NCBI RefSeq assembly: GCF_042242105.1
Contig: NC_092022.1
Coordinates: 25,573,501 to 25,637,500, forward strand
From: Pempheris klunzingeri
Taxonomy: Eukaryota > Chordata > Actinopteri > Acropomatiformes > Pempheridae
DNA: 64,000 nt
Direction: 5' to 3'
In this document: positions 13,471 to 42,952 of the stretch, one piece after another
Position numbering within the stretch: the first letter of the stretch is position 1
Layout of the letters: the number at the start of each line of letters is the position of its first letter
Made by a program: the position numbers and the translations under genes
The notes under the pieces: generated by a model
The model's database searches: none
Told to the model about the DNA's origin: nothing
What the model saw: the letters and a program-made list of their open reading frames with translations, nothing else

Positions 13471-13690
13471 TGCCCCCTTTTAGTGTCTTTTTGACATAAA
13501 TATGAGACCCTGCTGTACCTAGAGACCCTCAAACTATGAGATGAGACCATCTTTTCATTTTTCCTCCTCCTCCATCTTTCACTAAATGTGCATGAAAACA
13601 TTTGGCTCCCTTTATGATGTCATGAGGGAATCTGTTGAACATGTGACGTCCTCCAGCCCTTCAGCAGGCCGACTGTCCCGACTCCCCTGT
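13466..13690 (-). repeat. Dispersed repeat, shared with 59517-59740
   Basis: The reverse complement aligns by eye with 59517-59740. Shared landmarks are GACAGTCGGCC, a GACATCATAAAGGGAG block, a GATGGAG-AGGAGGA block and a final ATATTTATG-type segment. A weaker relative lies near 20550-20690. No coding capacity was seen. The class (SINE or MITE) is undetermined. Confidence 0.55.
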
Positions 13691-15346
13691 TTAACCCCCT
13701 GTTTTTTCAGGCTCCTGGCAACACAAAGATGTTGAAGGTGAGAGCGAAGCATCAAACTGTTGTTTCTGTAAAATGGAGCAGTCTGCGTTGATAAAAATAA
13801 TGTGTTTTTTGAACATTAAAACCATGTTGGACCTTGAAATACAAGTATGAGCTTCAGAATAAGCAGAATATGTTTAAGAGCATCTGTGTTCAAAGTTGGA
13901 GTCCATTTGTTTTTGTGTTGATTTCATCTTTTTCGTCTTCCACTTGGTTTAATTCTCCTCGTGTTAACTCCTTGTGCCGTCTCTCTCTTTTCTTTTCTTT
14001 TCTTTCTCTCTCTCCTTCAGCTGCATCCCACTCACCAAAGTTGTCCTATTCTTCAAACAGGTTGAAAGAAATGTTGAAGTCACTCACTGCTGAATGTGAG
14101 CATGTTGAAGTGATGATCTCTGACTGTGTCCCTGTAGCTCATTCAATGTAGCCATCACACTACTCAACTACTCAGTAGATGTCCTGTAATGTGAGTATTC
14201 ACCCGTTATAATGAACAAGGGTGTCCCTTAGGGTGTGCCTTATTTCTCCTTTCACATGTTTAAGGAGCCCCTTAACATGTGTTAGTGGTTCAGGCTCACA
14301 CATGACTCTTGTCTCTCTCTAAACACTAAACAGATCAAAGTATTCAAACTCTGAATGAAGCCTAACCACCTCACACACATTAAACAGGCTGACATCTGCT
14401 GGTCTGGAAACTGAAACCACGACACAGCGACGTCAGAGATGACTCAGCTCCTCTTCTGCTCTTCCTCTCTAAGGAAAATATTAGTGGATGTACGGTTCAC
14501 GAGCTCATGAACAAAAGCAGTGATCCCTCCCAGCATCACATTCAGGGGACAGATGATGCCAGATGAATCCACTAGAGGCCCCCAGTGTTCACCACTGTGC
14601 ACCCATAACATCCTTCACACACTTCAGACTGCCTTGAAAGGTATCTAAGGGCTTTCATGACATGATATTCTACAAAAGAAGCAGCAACATGCTGGAATGA
14701 CACTTTGACCGGACACTCAGGAACAGCCCTGTTGTGGGAATGTCTCTTGGCTTTGCAGCTGGTCACAGTACTCAGTAAACCTGCAGGGATTTTAGAATAT
14801 TTTTCACTAAAGTTTTAGATACCGTGTAAGCGTAACATCAACTGAGGACTAGATGATCATCACCACCTTTAAGGCCTGCAGTGTGTGTGTGTTCAAGGCC
14901 CTGAAGACTTAATTTCTGTCTCTGAGTGATGAAGTGCTGCATGAACACACCGTTCTTTGTGCTCCTCTCACTGTGATGTCATGGACTTTAGTAGTTGAGC
15001 AACATTTGTTGAATCTGATGGCAGTTGTTGTGTTGGTTGTTCCTGTTGAACAGTTCTGATCAAACCACATCCTGAGCCATGTCTTTAAACTCTTAGCAAA
15101 TGAAAGATGTTTTTTAGTAATGAGTATCTACCATTCAGGGGCTGTAAATGATACCTGCTGCCACTTTACATCAGCATGTTGCAGGATATTTGATCCACAC
15201 ATGAAACAGCAGAGAAGAGCCATTCTTCAGTTTTCAGTGATAGCATTCATTCAAGGGACAAATCCAGATGCAAAACTACATGTAAAATGATACTTGTGGG
15301 TGACAGAACGACTCAGTAGTTCATATAATATTATCCTGTGGAACTT
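13691..15346. other. Intergenic stretch, possible exon fragments only
   Basis: Mostly unremarkable. A 27-base segment at 13712-13738 is framed by a good acceptor (TTTTTTCAG) and donor (GTGAGAG) and reads APGNTKMLK. A second acceptor follows a long pyrimidine run at 14019. Neither could be joined to a recognisable protein. Confidence 0.35.
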
Positions 15347-15350
15347 TTAA

Positions 15351-15743
15351 CCCCTTGAAGGTCCTCAGAAATAATCACGTTAAAGATCCTTACACACATA
15401 AATGTGTATGCATAAAAACAAGCCATAAAAATGTTAAAAATCTTTCTTTTTTTTAAATTTTTTTTAAATAGTTTTTTAGACCAGCATCAGCCCTAATCAT
15501 ACATATCAAATTTTAATTAGTTTTTTAAAAAATTAACCCTTAAATTGCCATGTTTTTGTCATGATGCGCATCATTTTATGGTCTAAAATACACAAAAAAT
15601 ACATGAAAAAAATGAGAGAAAAATGAGAACTCTGAAAAATTCACCATCTTGCAAAATTAGAAGCAATATGCATGAAAAACTGATAAAATATGCTAAAAAT
15701 AAAAATCATAACACACTAGAAAGTGCTGAAGACCCTCAAAGGG
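15351..15743. mobile_element. piggyBac-like MITE with TTAA target duplication
   Basis: A 393 bp A/T-rich element flanked by TTAA at 15347-15350 and 15744-15747. The ends form an imperfect inverted repeat of about 20 bases: CCCCTTGAAGGTCCTCAG on the left and the complement of CCCTTTGAGGGTCTTCAG on the right. TTAA duplication with CCC-starting termini is typical of piggyBac-derived MITEs. No transposase is present. Confidence 0.75.
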
Positions 15744-16947
15744 TTAATGAGAAACCGAGCAGTTATTTTGTAATGGTGGCAACAACACACTTCTTTTCAT
15801 CAGCTGAACAGGAGACAGTTAACAGTCAGTGTACCTGGGCCCTCTGGGATTCTGAGAATTTATTTGGCAAAACGAACGGAACAAATAATATAATTCATAA
15901 CATTTAGAAATTCTTGGAACAAACCAAAGTGTAAACTGCAGCATCTAACTATGCATGTGTGAAACTGACTGTGTCTGACACACTGACACAAAGAAATGAC
16001 AACCAAATATGTTAGCAATTGTTTTATGTCCACATCAACATTTTAATTAAGGTCCATTTTAACTTCCCAAAGTATAGCTGTTCAGTTATCAGTGGAGTCG
16101 ACTTTCTCTCCACCACATTCCTGCACTCTGCAGTAAATCTGCCCACATGTTTCCTGCAGCAGTGGCCCTGCATTCAAGTCAGAACATCCTTTGACACCCA
16201 AATCTATTTAGCTCTTCTTTTCTTCGTCAGTATAAGGGATCCAATTCAGAACTCCTGCAGTCCTCGGGTCCAGTGCCTCTGATGTCACCCAGCGACACAG
16301 TCAAACCTGCCCAGGAGGGAACAGCACTGCCACACAGACCGGAGCTCCACTCTGTCCAGTGTAAGTGGACTGTTTTATCTTAAATCAGGCAGGACGGGGC
16401 CTGAACTAACACTGTACATGTGGTGACAAGGCATGCACTGTTATGTTCAAAGTTTTGGTTAGTTTACACACCAAGCTGGTGTGTGTGAATATTTCATGTG
16501 TAATGAGCCTCCACCCATCAGAACTTTAAAGTTCCTCTGTTTGGCTGTGTGACAAGACTGAAACCTGTCACTGTATTTTTACATTTCCAAGACATACGTA
16601 TGTGCACACACACACAGACACACACAGACACAATCTAACCTCTCCCTGACCCTAACCCTAACCTTAACCATCATCATACTAATATTTTCACACAGTTTTG
16701 TCAATAACATCAACAAGAAGTGTGTAATACAAAAATACACACACACAAATCCAGAATGGGGGTCCAAAACGGAGTTTAAGCTGTTTTGCACCTTCTACTT
16801 TCATTTAGAGGAGAAAGAGGAATTCATTTAGAGGAATCGTTTACGAGACAGGAATCAGTGAACAACTACGTCTTTGAAATGAACTGTGTGAACTTCTTGT
16901 CTTTAGAACTCGGTCTCTGACATTTATTCCCTTTTTTCCCTCGTCAG

Positions 16948-17037
16948 TAACTTCTTCGTGAATCAAGCGGTGTTCGATCCTGAGAACAGTGCGTTGGGAG
17001 TGAATGATGTGAAAACAAAGAAGCTTAAAGAGCTACT
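16948..17037 (+). other. Candidate exon of an unidentified gene
   Basis: A 90-base block with a strong acceptor (pyrimidine run, then CTCGTCAG) and a strong donor (CTACT followed by GTGAGTGG). Only one frame is open across it, reading NFFVNQAVFDPENSALG and then VNDVKTKKLKELL. It enters and leaves in the same phase (2), so it could be skipped without a frameshift. Composition looks protein-like and not repetitive. I do not recognise the family. A possible upstream partner ends at 16371 before GTAAGT and would join in phase. The next possible acceptor, at 17503, would end the protein after LL. It could also be chance or an old pseudogene exon. Confidence 0.3.
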
Positions 17038-17635
17038 GTGAGTGGGTAGCACATGGATATTAACCCGCCAGCGGCTAATGATGGTGTGTTTGTGAACGAT
17101 CCCATTCATTTCAACAGCTCTTTGGTACCAATCAAGGGAACTGGGTCGTACAGTGCTGCCGTCTTTATTGTTGTGCCCAGGTTTCACTGCCTGCACTCCA
17201 TCCACTCCTCTGCACATCAACACAGAGAACCACCCAGTCGCAACTGGTACACGTGTCATGTGACGTTCAAGGCAAAACAACTTTATTTACTTTACCTTGA
17301 TTCAGATACAGGGGGTAAATTCACAGTAGTAAACTGACAGGCGAAGCAAAGGGATGAGGCGCCACCTTGTGTAATGTGTACAGTGCAGATCACTGACATT
17401 AGGTCTCACCAGACAAGTGATCTGGTGCTGCTCAACCTCCACACATGAGAATGTATATATAGGTGAAGTTTGAATCTGATCCAACTCTGATTATTTCGCA
17501 GATAAACCCAGTAAACCCCAGCCCCCGATGGACGGTGCCTAAAGAGTTCCTCACACTCCGTCGTTAGTATTGATACCTCGTACCTTCTCTTCATAAAAAG
17601 CAGCACTGAGACATGATAGGTGACATTATACAAAT

Positions 17636-17860
17636 TCAAGATTCAAGATTCAAAGCGTTTATTGTCAAGTGTACAGTGCAGAAACAGGTTCCCCTGTACA
17701 ATGAAAATCTTACTTTGCCATCCACACTGAATGCCAAAGAGTAAAAAAAAAAGAAGAGGATAGAATAAAACATAAAAAACATATAAATATAAACTACTAT
17801 TGCTTAACATATAAATATATTTACAAAATGTGCAACTTAACATAAAGTACTGTTCAAATA
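17636..17860 (-). mobile_element. LINE 3' end fragment
   Basis: Begins with tandem ATTCAAG units, then AAGCGTTTATTGTCAAGTG and a segment ending ACAATGAAAATCTTACTTTG. This is the usual 3' terminus of a fish non-LTR element in reverse orientation, with the short tandem tail at the left. No coding sequence remains. Confidence 0.6.
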
Positions 17861-19065
17861 AACCTGATTTGAACATGCAGGGCTTGACTCATCCACCCCT
17901 TCCTAGTTTGTTTTAACATAACAGAGCTAATATATCCACTTCCAAGTTGCACATTAGCAAACTGGTTTCAAAAGCTAAACAGGTTTCACTGCACAGTACA
18001 CACAGGCAGACACACACCCCACGTGCCTTCGGCGTAACTGTACTTTGGTTTAACACTGAAAGAGGAAATCCCAGCCTGAGACTGAAGTCCATCAACCGCA
18101 CATTTCAACAAGTGCACTTCCTCATACAAGAGCACTCACTGCTCCTTTGTTATCACAGCATACATGTCACTGTACGCTGCGGAGAGGACTTTCTAAGCTG
18201 GAATTTATTGAGGAAGAAATAAAATCAAAGTTATGACGAGGTCATAACACCAGTGCCGGATCAGTAGATCAATACGCTTCTGTCATCAAGACAAATGGAC
18301 GAGACATCCCAGCAAGCGCAGGTGGTGAGTGTGTTCCTTCCATAAACCATGCTCTTCATGTTTTAACGTCAAGTGTGAACAGGTTCAACTGTGATCAGGT
18401 TCAACTGTGATCAACCTGCCATCTTCATGCTCACATTAAAATGTAAAGATGTTGAAGATGAATACATTTCCTGTGAATATCACATGACAGGAGGAATAGA
18501 GAACTTTGATCTTAATTTCAATTTTACTTCCTGTGGTAAGAATTACAAGTGCACACCCTTCTGATGTAGAGTCTATGGGGGGGGGGGGGGGGGTAACCTC
18601 AAATATCAGCTAGTGCCATAACACCAAAACACTGCAGCTACACTTCAGTGACACATTGACCTCCAGTAAAAAGTGACTCAGTAAATACTGTATTCATTAT
18701 AGTGTGAATGGTGTCCTCCTCACCAGAGTCTGCTCCATCCCACTGTTTACCATCACCGTACAAGTGAAACCAGACCACAGTGTTTGATGGCTTACTCTGT
18801 CAGGATGTTGGTGTTTCCAAAACAGACCTACCACCTGACGTGCTACCAGAGCAGCTGCAGACTGACGTGCTGCCACACCCCGACACACACTGTGTACATG
18901 TTAGTTAGTAACAGCGGTAACTTGATGAAGCTCAGGTCCATATGAATATTAATCTTAAATGGAGGATGTGCTTTCCAGTGGCTGGATGTAATAAAGTACT
19001 GCAATTAGTGTTGAGATAATTGTTCTTTATACATTTTCACTTTGTTTCCATTTTCTGCTGCTTTA
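17861..19065. other. Intergenic stretch with a poly-G run
   Basis: Contains a 17-base G run at 18577-18593. A short frame at 18295-18324 (ATG, ten codons) ends at a good donor, GTGAGT, but has a weak start context and no identifiable following exon. Nothing else was recognised. Confidence 0.4.
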
Positions 19066-19350
19066 TAAGATAAGATAAGACTTTATTTATCCCACAATGG
19101 GGAAATTCCCAGTCAGCAGCAGTTCACACATACAGAAGTATAAATATATTTAAAAAATATGTAAAAAAGAAAAGAAGAAGAAATAGGATATGTAAAAAAG
19201 AAAGGGAATAAAATATATATATGTATACATGTACAGTATTTACAAAAAATAACTGTATGGTGAATGAATGAGATAAAGGCTATTGCACATGGGAGGTTAT
19301 AGCAGTATAGAAGAAAAATAAGTATAAAATATATAAATATATATTATATT
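19066..19350 (-). mobile_element. LINE 3' end fragment
   Basis: Starts with ATAAGATAAGACTTTATTTA and a TCCCACAATGGGGAAATTC segment, followed by A/T-rich sequence. This is a common fish LINE 3' terminus in reverse orientation. The right edge is approximate. Confidence 0.6.
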
Positions 19351-22300
19351 TCTAGTCTACGACACATCAGTGGGGAACCCTCTACCCCACTACATGTATA
19401 TCTGACAGCTGTGGGTACTGGTACAGCTGTGAAGATATGCTGGTGTCTTCTGCCTGGTTAGCTGCAGCCTTGTGAATGTCAGCCACTGTGGAGGCAAACA
19501 GAGCCTCATGCTGTTGCAGCGACGGCTCACAGGGAGAGTCAGAGAATCTGGAAGCCAGTCCAAGGAATCAAAGCAGCCGAAAAGCCAGGGACAGGATCCA
19601 GAAAGGGTGGAGACAAAACTTAGGTGGTTACTGGGACAGAGATGCAGCAAGTTGTCTTTCCAGGAACAACCAGTAATGCTCATATACAGTACATGCATAC
19701 GTGTGAGCTCCCAGTTGACTCTTCAAACAAGTAGGCGCTGCTGATAGTAGCCAACTATAAAAGCTGCAGCAACAAGCCAAAGCAACAACAGTGGCTTAGT
19801 GGTGGAATGGCTTCCATAAACTGGTATTAATATCAGTAACCTGGGCTACACGCTGACTTGAGTTTCTAAGGTGTCAGCAGAGCAAACAAACTAGCTGAGC
19901 CAAATAAAGACTTGACAGTGGGGGACTGTAAACCTAATAGGCTCAGACCAGTGCACTGATTACATAAAATACCCTTAGCAATTACTGTCTAACTACCAAA
20001 CGTGGGAATATAAGGTATTGTACTTAAAACACTTCAAACTGCACTGATTATTTCACTGGTTTTGAGACTTGTTGACACTACAGGACCACCAAAATCCATA
20101 AGGTTCTCTTTGGTGACCATAATTATCCACAGAAGAAAATCATGGCAATCTGGTGCCTCGACATCTACACTGCAAAGTTAATGTTCTGACCTGAGCATGC
20201 TGAGAAAATGATGTAACGGACCATTACTCTGGGGAGCCATCCATCCATCCATCCATCCATCCATCCATCTTGAAAAGCCTATCAGGTCTGGGTTGCAGTG
20301 GCAGCAGGCTATCCCTGTTGTCATGTACTTAAGCTCTCTCTGAGGGATCCAGCAATATGGCAAATGTAATCCATCCAGTGTGTTTTAGGTCCAGGATCTC
20401 TTGAATGTGAGCGAAGAAAAGGTGCAATGGTTCTGCTTTGATCTCCTCTATGATTGACACCCTTCAAAATAAAATCATTTTGCCTGCTTGTTTCCATAAT
20501 CTAATTCTTTTAGTCAGTAAAGGGAAGATGTTAGACATATTAAACAGAATGTACTTTTTACTGACTTTTCAACATAAATACGAGTCCCTGGTGTCTTTAG
20601 AGACACTAAAACTATGAGAAAAGACTCTTATTCCATCTTTGAGTAAATGCATGTAACAACACCGGTTTTAGATTTTAACCTGAATCCACCTCACTGTCCA
20701 CCATCGCTATGTGGCTAACGCTTGCTCTATTAATAGATGATGAAGGTACAGGCAGAGCATGCAAATTGTGCTATTGTCAGCTGCAAATACCCAACAGCAG
20801 TCTTCATGTCCTCCCACCATCGGTAGAGGTGTAAAGGGTTCACTTTATTTTGTATGAAAATGTGACGGACTACATCTGCTGTGTGTGTTTGTAATGTTAT
20901 TTTACTGGGGACTGCATTCTTAACAAAGGCTGTTAACAGCACATGCTCAGGCACGGATGGATGTTAGCTGTCTGTGAGCCGACCTCAGACCTGGAAGCTG
21001 TACGCTTTGTCGTGTTTTATGTTGCTTTGCTGTGTTTTCTGCAGGTTAGTCTGTTGAGCTTGGTGTTAGCATGTTGCTCAGCTGATGTGGCTCCCCTTTA
21101 GAGTGGGTCTGCTCAGGCTTGTGCTGACCAGTCAGAGCAGATCGGGGCTTAACACGCAGGAGCTGAAACAGAGCATCCAGAAAAGAGCAGTATGCAGTAT
21201 AACAAGATGATAATGTGATTTTTGAACATTTGAACATTTAAACGTATTCTCACAGGACCTCAATTATAAGAATGAACCTGAAAATGAGTCTCATTTAATC
21301 AAAGCTCACATCGTCTAATAGGACATAGATATTTCAGTCACTCTAGGTTTGTAAAAGCTTCTTAACCATGACAACAAAGGCCCCCTAACCCGACTCTAAC
21401 CACAGTGTTTCTCTAACCTGAATGAAGTTCTATGATTATGATTAACTATGATTTTTCCCAAACCAAGTTGGTTTTGTGCCTAGACCAACCGTTTTTTGGA
21501 AAGCTGATATCAAAAGTGAGAACTCTGCACTAGATGAAAGATTCATGTTCAGCAATTATCCTTTCAGTATTAATATCACCAGTCAAGCCCAGTAGCTGAC
21601 TGACTGACATTTATTGTGCTAGCAAGGCAGAAAACTAGACAAATATTTCCACTATTAGCCCAACACTTGATTTGTATGCTTTACTTCCTAGTTTTTACTT
21701 TTCATTGAGAAGTGTCTTTGTCCCTGTGTCTCTTAGAGTTTGGATCAGCAACTGCCTCCAAACACAAGGAGGAGTTTCAGCTTCTCATCTCTCCGTATTA
21801 AAAGTAAGAGAGTGGATCACACAATACATTGTGTTGAGTGATACACATTTTTTACTTTCTACGACAGCACCTGTATCTCAATTAACCTTTTATTCATTGA
21901 TAACTCTATTACTATGTCAATGTGATCTTTTTCTGCAGAAAGGCACAGGAGTTCTGAAGATGGTGAATTTACACGGCGGAGAGGGTTGTTGTCATTTTCA
22001 TCAGTCCGAGAGACCTTGAGAAGGGGTAAAATATATACTGTTATCATTCCCGTCCAGTAAACTTTCTCTCACTGTCCTAAATCTGCCAATGTGATAACAA
22101 TAATCAGACATTTTCACGCAATAGCATGACAAATTAGCTTCCCCTGATGGAGAGCAGCAGCTGGCCACAGCCTTTAATGCAACCTTTGTGGACGTTTTCA
22201 ACAGAGTTGGCCTCAGATGAAGATGGTGCCTCACAGCCAGTCAGCACTAAGGACAAGGTGCAGAAGACAGGCGTGCATGAAGGTAACACGAGCGCTGAGT

Positions 22301-23483
22301 GGACCGAAGCGTGGCATACTAAATGGAGCATAGCATACTTTAAGGCAGAGCACTGAAGTCACGCTTGCATTAGCAGTGGCATCAGTTGTTTCATCCATGC
22401 TTTACAGTCACTGGCTCATTCATCAGCTGCTGACTAGTCCTGTCCAAACATATTCATGGAGATGTAGATGATAGATTCTAACCTGATAAAAGGAATTGTA
22501 AAAACAGTGTGACTTCATACAAAGTCTGTGGAAAGATGCAAAGTAAAAACTACAGTGTGATATGTTTTTTAACGTACAGACAAGAAAACCTTTTCTTACA
22601 CTTTTACATACACACTGCCTTTTTCTGTGGCAACATTTCCCTTTTGTCTTCTCCATCACATCCCCACAAGATGCATTTAAACTGAACCAACTCAGCACGG
22701 CATACACACTATATGATAGTAACCAGAAAATAACAGCATGCATAGGCATCGATCCCTTTGAAGCAGGAAAGGACCCTAATTTACTACACATCATTCAGTA
22801 CACAGTTCTTAGAGACATCACCACACCACACACCATAATAGGCCTTTTTCACAGCAGGCATTTTGACTTGTCCAGGTAGGAAAAGCACAGGTGTTGCTAA
22901 AAACATTGGCGACGGCTCTGCTCAGTAAGCTGTGACGCTAAAGCAGCTAAATGGAATTCAGCCATCATTCATTTGATTATCTTCCCCTGTGCTTTTCCTA
23001 CAGTGAGAAAGCAAAATGTCCTCTGGAACAAAGGCCCATAAATGATTACTCACTAGTCGTGAGAAGTACTAGTAGCTCTGTGTTGTATAATGTCTTCTGT
23101 TCCAATCCATCATATAATACATATATTCATGGGAGGTTTAAGGTCCAGCATTTTTGGACCGGTACTTTGGAATAAAGGTCAGGCCTTCTTGGCCCTGGCT
23201 GCTGCTTTCTTTTAAAGTTCAGTACAGACCATAGTGCTTCCTTCTAGTACTATGGTGACCTGCACTAAGTGGTCCAGAACAGCTCTGTCAGAGTTGAAGA
23301 AAAGCCATTAAAGTAAGTGTGACAGTGGAAGCTTCTCTGGCCTGCTCTCACTCACAGGTCAGAGTGCTGCCTGCTGCCTGTAGCTTCAGGGTTACAGCTG
23401 GAGGGTTTTCTCCTCACTGATGTCGGCCTGTTGAGGCATCTTGCAGACCTGTGGCAGAATACAGCGTAATGAGCATGTCTGGG
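19351..23483. other. Intergenic stretch, mostly unassigned
   Basis: Holds a CCAT tetranucleotide tract of eight units (20237-20269), a weak relative (20550-20690) of the repeat at 13466, and an inverted repeat pair AGGAAAAGCACAGG / CCTGTGCTTTTCCT at about 22878 and 22988. A block at 22203-22281 has an acceptor and donor and reads LASDEDGASQPVSTKDKVQK. It is not assigned to a gene. Confidence 0.4.
20237..20269. repeat. Tetranucleotide microsatellite (CCAT)8
   Basis: Eight uninterrupted CCAT units. Likely length-variable. Confidence 0.95.
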
Positions 23484-23491
23484 GTGTGAAC

Positions 23492-24606
23492 TAGTGATGT
23501 GTCGGTCGCGAACGATCCGGTTCTTAGAGCCCGGCTCTTTGAAGTGAACGACGGGAGACACACAGCACAGTGAGCACACTAACTGGAGTGAGGGAGAGAC
23601 AAGAGAGTGAGAGAGCATTGATACTTAGTCAGAGACTGCAGGCAGGACAGGTGAGAAACATGAGCGACAGAAAACTTAGTAAAATTTGGACACATTTTAA
23701 TATAATTGATAGTTTGAGGGCAGAGTGCAGACTTTGCAAAATTAAAACTTCATATCAGGCTCCACAAACAACCTGCACAGACAAGTGTGTACTGTTCACC
23801 ATCAGTTCAGTTAGAGGAGAAAGACAAGCAAGGGAAGCAGCTGTTAACGAAGGTGCCAGTGTGTCTACTGCTCCTACAATGTCTACAGCAGTGATTTTCA
23901 ACCACTGTGCCGTGAGAGATCGTCAGGTGTGCCGTGAGAAATTTCACTTAATTAGTCTTAAAATTCTTTTTTTTATTAACATTTATTAATTATTATCTGC
24001 AAATAATATGCCATTGTCGAATGTCTGTGCTGTAATATAGTGACTGGCAGAGTAATGTAACATTCGTCCGGGTGGCAGCAGGTAGCCAATTGCCTCGTTC
24101 CTTCTTAGAGACAAGAGAATTAGTGACTCATGCGACAGGTCGTGGTGACGGTGATGGAAAAGTTTTTAAAAAGGAAAAATGCAAACTCCGAACTGGGCCC
24201 TGGACCAGATTCTGACCCAGGTGAAGGCCCTAGTATGAGTGGTGGTAAAAAGAAAGCAAAGACAGTGCCAAGCAAGCTTAAACGCCATCTCCAAACGAAA
24301 CCAATGTAAAAAATGTGCCGTGGCTCAAAAAAGGTTGAAAAACACTGGTGTACAGCATCATCCAGGACAACAGCACAGCCACCAAACCTACCGCCCAGAG
24401 CTCTATGAGCCCAGTAAAACTAAATAACTTAAAATTAATAAAGCAATATAAACAATACATTTCGATATAATGTGTTTTTTACATTAATAATTCATTTTAC
24501 ACATAATTTGGTAATAAATTTATTGAAGCAACAAAAAAAATCTGAGCAGCCACTTGGGAGCCAAAAGAACCGGATCTCTAAAAAAGAGCTGAAACTCCCA
24601 TCACTA
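23492..24606 (+). mobile_element. hAT transposon remnant with BED zinc-finger segment
   Basis: An 1115 bp element with a perfect 8 bp target duplication, GTGTGAAC, at 23484-23491 and 24607-24614. The termini TAGTGATG and CATCACTA are inverted. From ATG 23660 the frame reads MSDRKLSKIWTHFNI and then AECRLCKIK, which is the start of a BED zinc finger as found at the N-terminus of hAT transposases. The catalytic body is missing. A second hAT element is inserted at 23889. The element ends about 220 bases upstream of the dennd2d start codon, so it may contribute to the 5' flank of that gene. Confidence 0.88.
23889..24347 (+). mobile_element. Nested hAT (Charlie-like) non-autonomous element
   Basis: A 459 bp insertion inside the element at 23492-24606. 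Termini are CAGTGATTTTCAACC and the complement of CAGTGTTTTTCAACC, the classic Charlie-type inverted repeat. Flanks are GTCTACAG and GTGTACAG, a 7/8 matching target duplication. From ATG 24154 a short frame begins MEKFLKRKN, like the N-terminus of ZBED5-type hAT transposases, and then degenerates. It must be younger than its host element. Confidence 0.85.
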
Positions 24607-24830
24607 GTGTGAACACAGTTGCTTGTTTCCGTCTCACTGTTTTGCAGCGCGTGAGTGACTCGGACTGACGTCGGTTTTTTTCGTACGTGACTTGAACGCA
24701 GCGCGGTGTCGGGCTCGCGCTCCCAGCCGGCAGAGCTGCGGGTCAGGATGCGGGGTGCGTGCGGGAATGGAGGCGAAGAGCCGCCGCGCTGCCTCTGAGT
24801 CTGCAGAGAGGACCGACGGGGCGAAGCAGC

Positions 24831-42068
<17,238 letters not shown>

Positions 42069-42295
42069 CTCTGAGTGTTGGACCTGGGTGTATATAAAAG
42101 ATGTGAATGTTGCACTGTGTTTTCTGTCTGTTTGGTTTTAAATAAGGTTGTACCCGTGTGTGAATTACTGTATGGCTATGTTGCTGCTACTCTGTGAAAC
42201 ACTGGCAGAAAGAGAAGCTTCAGTTCTACGTGTTGGCCAGTCTGTCGCTGATGGGTAGGAAAATCATTTCAAATAAAGACTCAGTTTTTTAAATC
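42069..42295 (+). terminator. dennd2d: dennd2d 3' UTR and polyadenylation signal
   Basis: Stop TAG is at 42066-42068. A canonical AATAAA at 42272-42277 gives a short 3' UTR of about 220 bases. Confidence 0.75.
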
Positions 42296-42349
42296 CCCAA
42301 ATCTACACTCTGATTTTTAGCCAGCTGAGCCCCGACGGTTTCTATCAGT

Positions 42350-42660
42350 CTGTATATCTGTCTGTTACGGTGGCCGGGAGGTGCAAAACAATTTTACAAT
42401 ACGAGAAACACTTTTACAAAGCTGGAGACAAATTTACATTTTAGAAAACATTTTTACAAATCAGAAAACAAAATGACATTGCCATAACACATTTACAAGT
42501 CCTGAGACAAATTTACATTTGAGAAAACAAATTTACAAGTGACAAGGGAATGTACCAACTGTTGAGTAGAACCGGAAGTGATAAGGAGTTCATGGTGATC
42601 CACGATGGACGGCAGTGGCGAACATATGAGCCGATTAACGCGGTACATTCCCTTTTCCGA
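42350..42660. repeat. Repeat with internal 13 bp inverted repeat
   Basis: Multiple short units of the form ACAAATTTACA or AGAAAACA repeat between 42385 and 42540. AAGGGAATGTACC at 42544-42556 and its exact complement at 42642-42654 bracket an 85-base segment. This looks like a dispersed fish element. The class is unknown. Confidence 0.5.
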
Positions 42661-42674
42661 GTGAGGGTGAGTGT

Positions 42675-42909
42675 GTACAGCACCTTTCTAGTTATTTCAG
42701 CTACTCAAAGCACTTTACATCACATCCTCATTCACCCATTTCATCCATTTCACACTCATTCACACACTGAAGCTGCTTCAGGAGCCAGTTGGGGTTCAGT
42801 GTCTTGCCCGAGGACACTTCAACATGTTGACCCATAGGAGCTGGGGATTGAACCCCCGACCTTCTGATTGAGGGACGACCCACTCTACCACTGAGCCACA
42901 GCCGCCCCT
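42675..42909 (-). mobile_element. tRNA-headed SINE
   Basis: On the minus strand the head has an A box (TGGCTCAGTGGTAGAG, complement at about 42883-42898) and a B box (GGTTCAATCCC, complement near 42844-42854), so it is derived from a tRNA and has an internal Pol III promoter. The body contains AAGTGTCCTCGGGCAAGACA and the tail AAAGTGCTTTGAGTAGCT. A worn relative probably lies at 3040-3160 inside igf3 intron 2. Confidence 0.8.
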
Positions 42910-42952
42910 CAGGTGCTGGTGCTTCTTCACACAGGTAGAAATGATAGGGGGG

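Noticed and set aside
18295-18324. First coding exon (ATG, ten codons, then GTGAGT)
   Set aside because: Weak start context and no following exon with a recognisable product.
22562-22879. A 105-codon plus-strand frame
   Set aside because: No known domain, and its 3' part overlaps sequence resembling a dispersed fish repeat with an inverted repeat pair.
42840-42909. A tRNA gene on the minus strand
   Set aside because: The A and B boxes belong to a SINE head; the body and tail that follow are SINE sequence, and no complete cloverleaf was seen.
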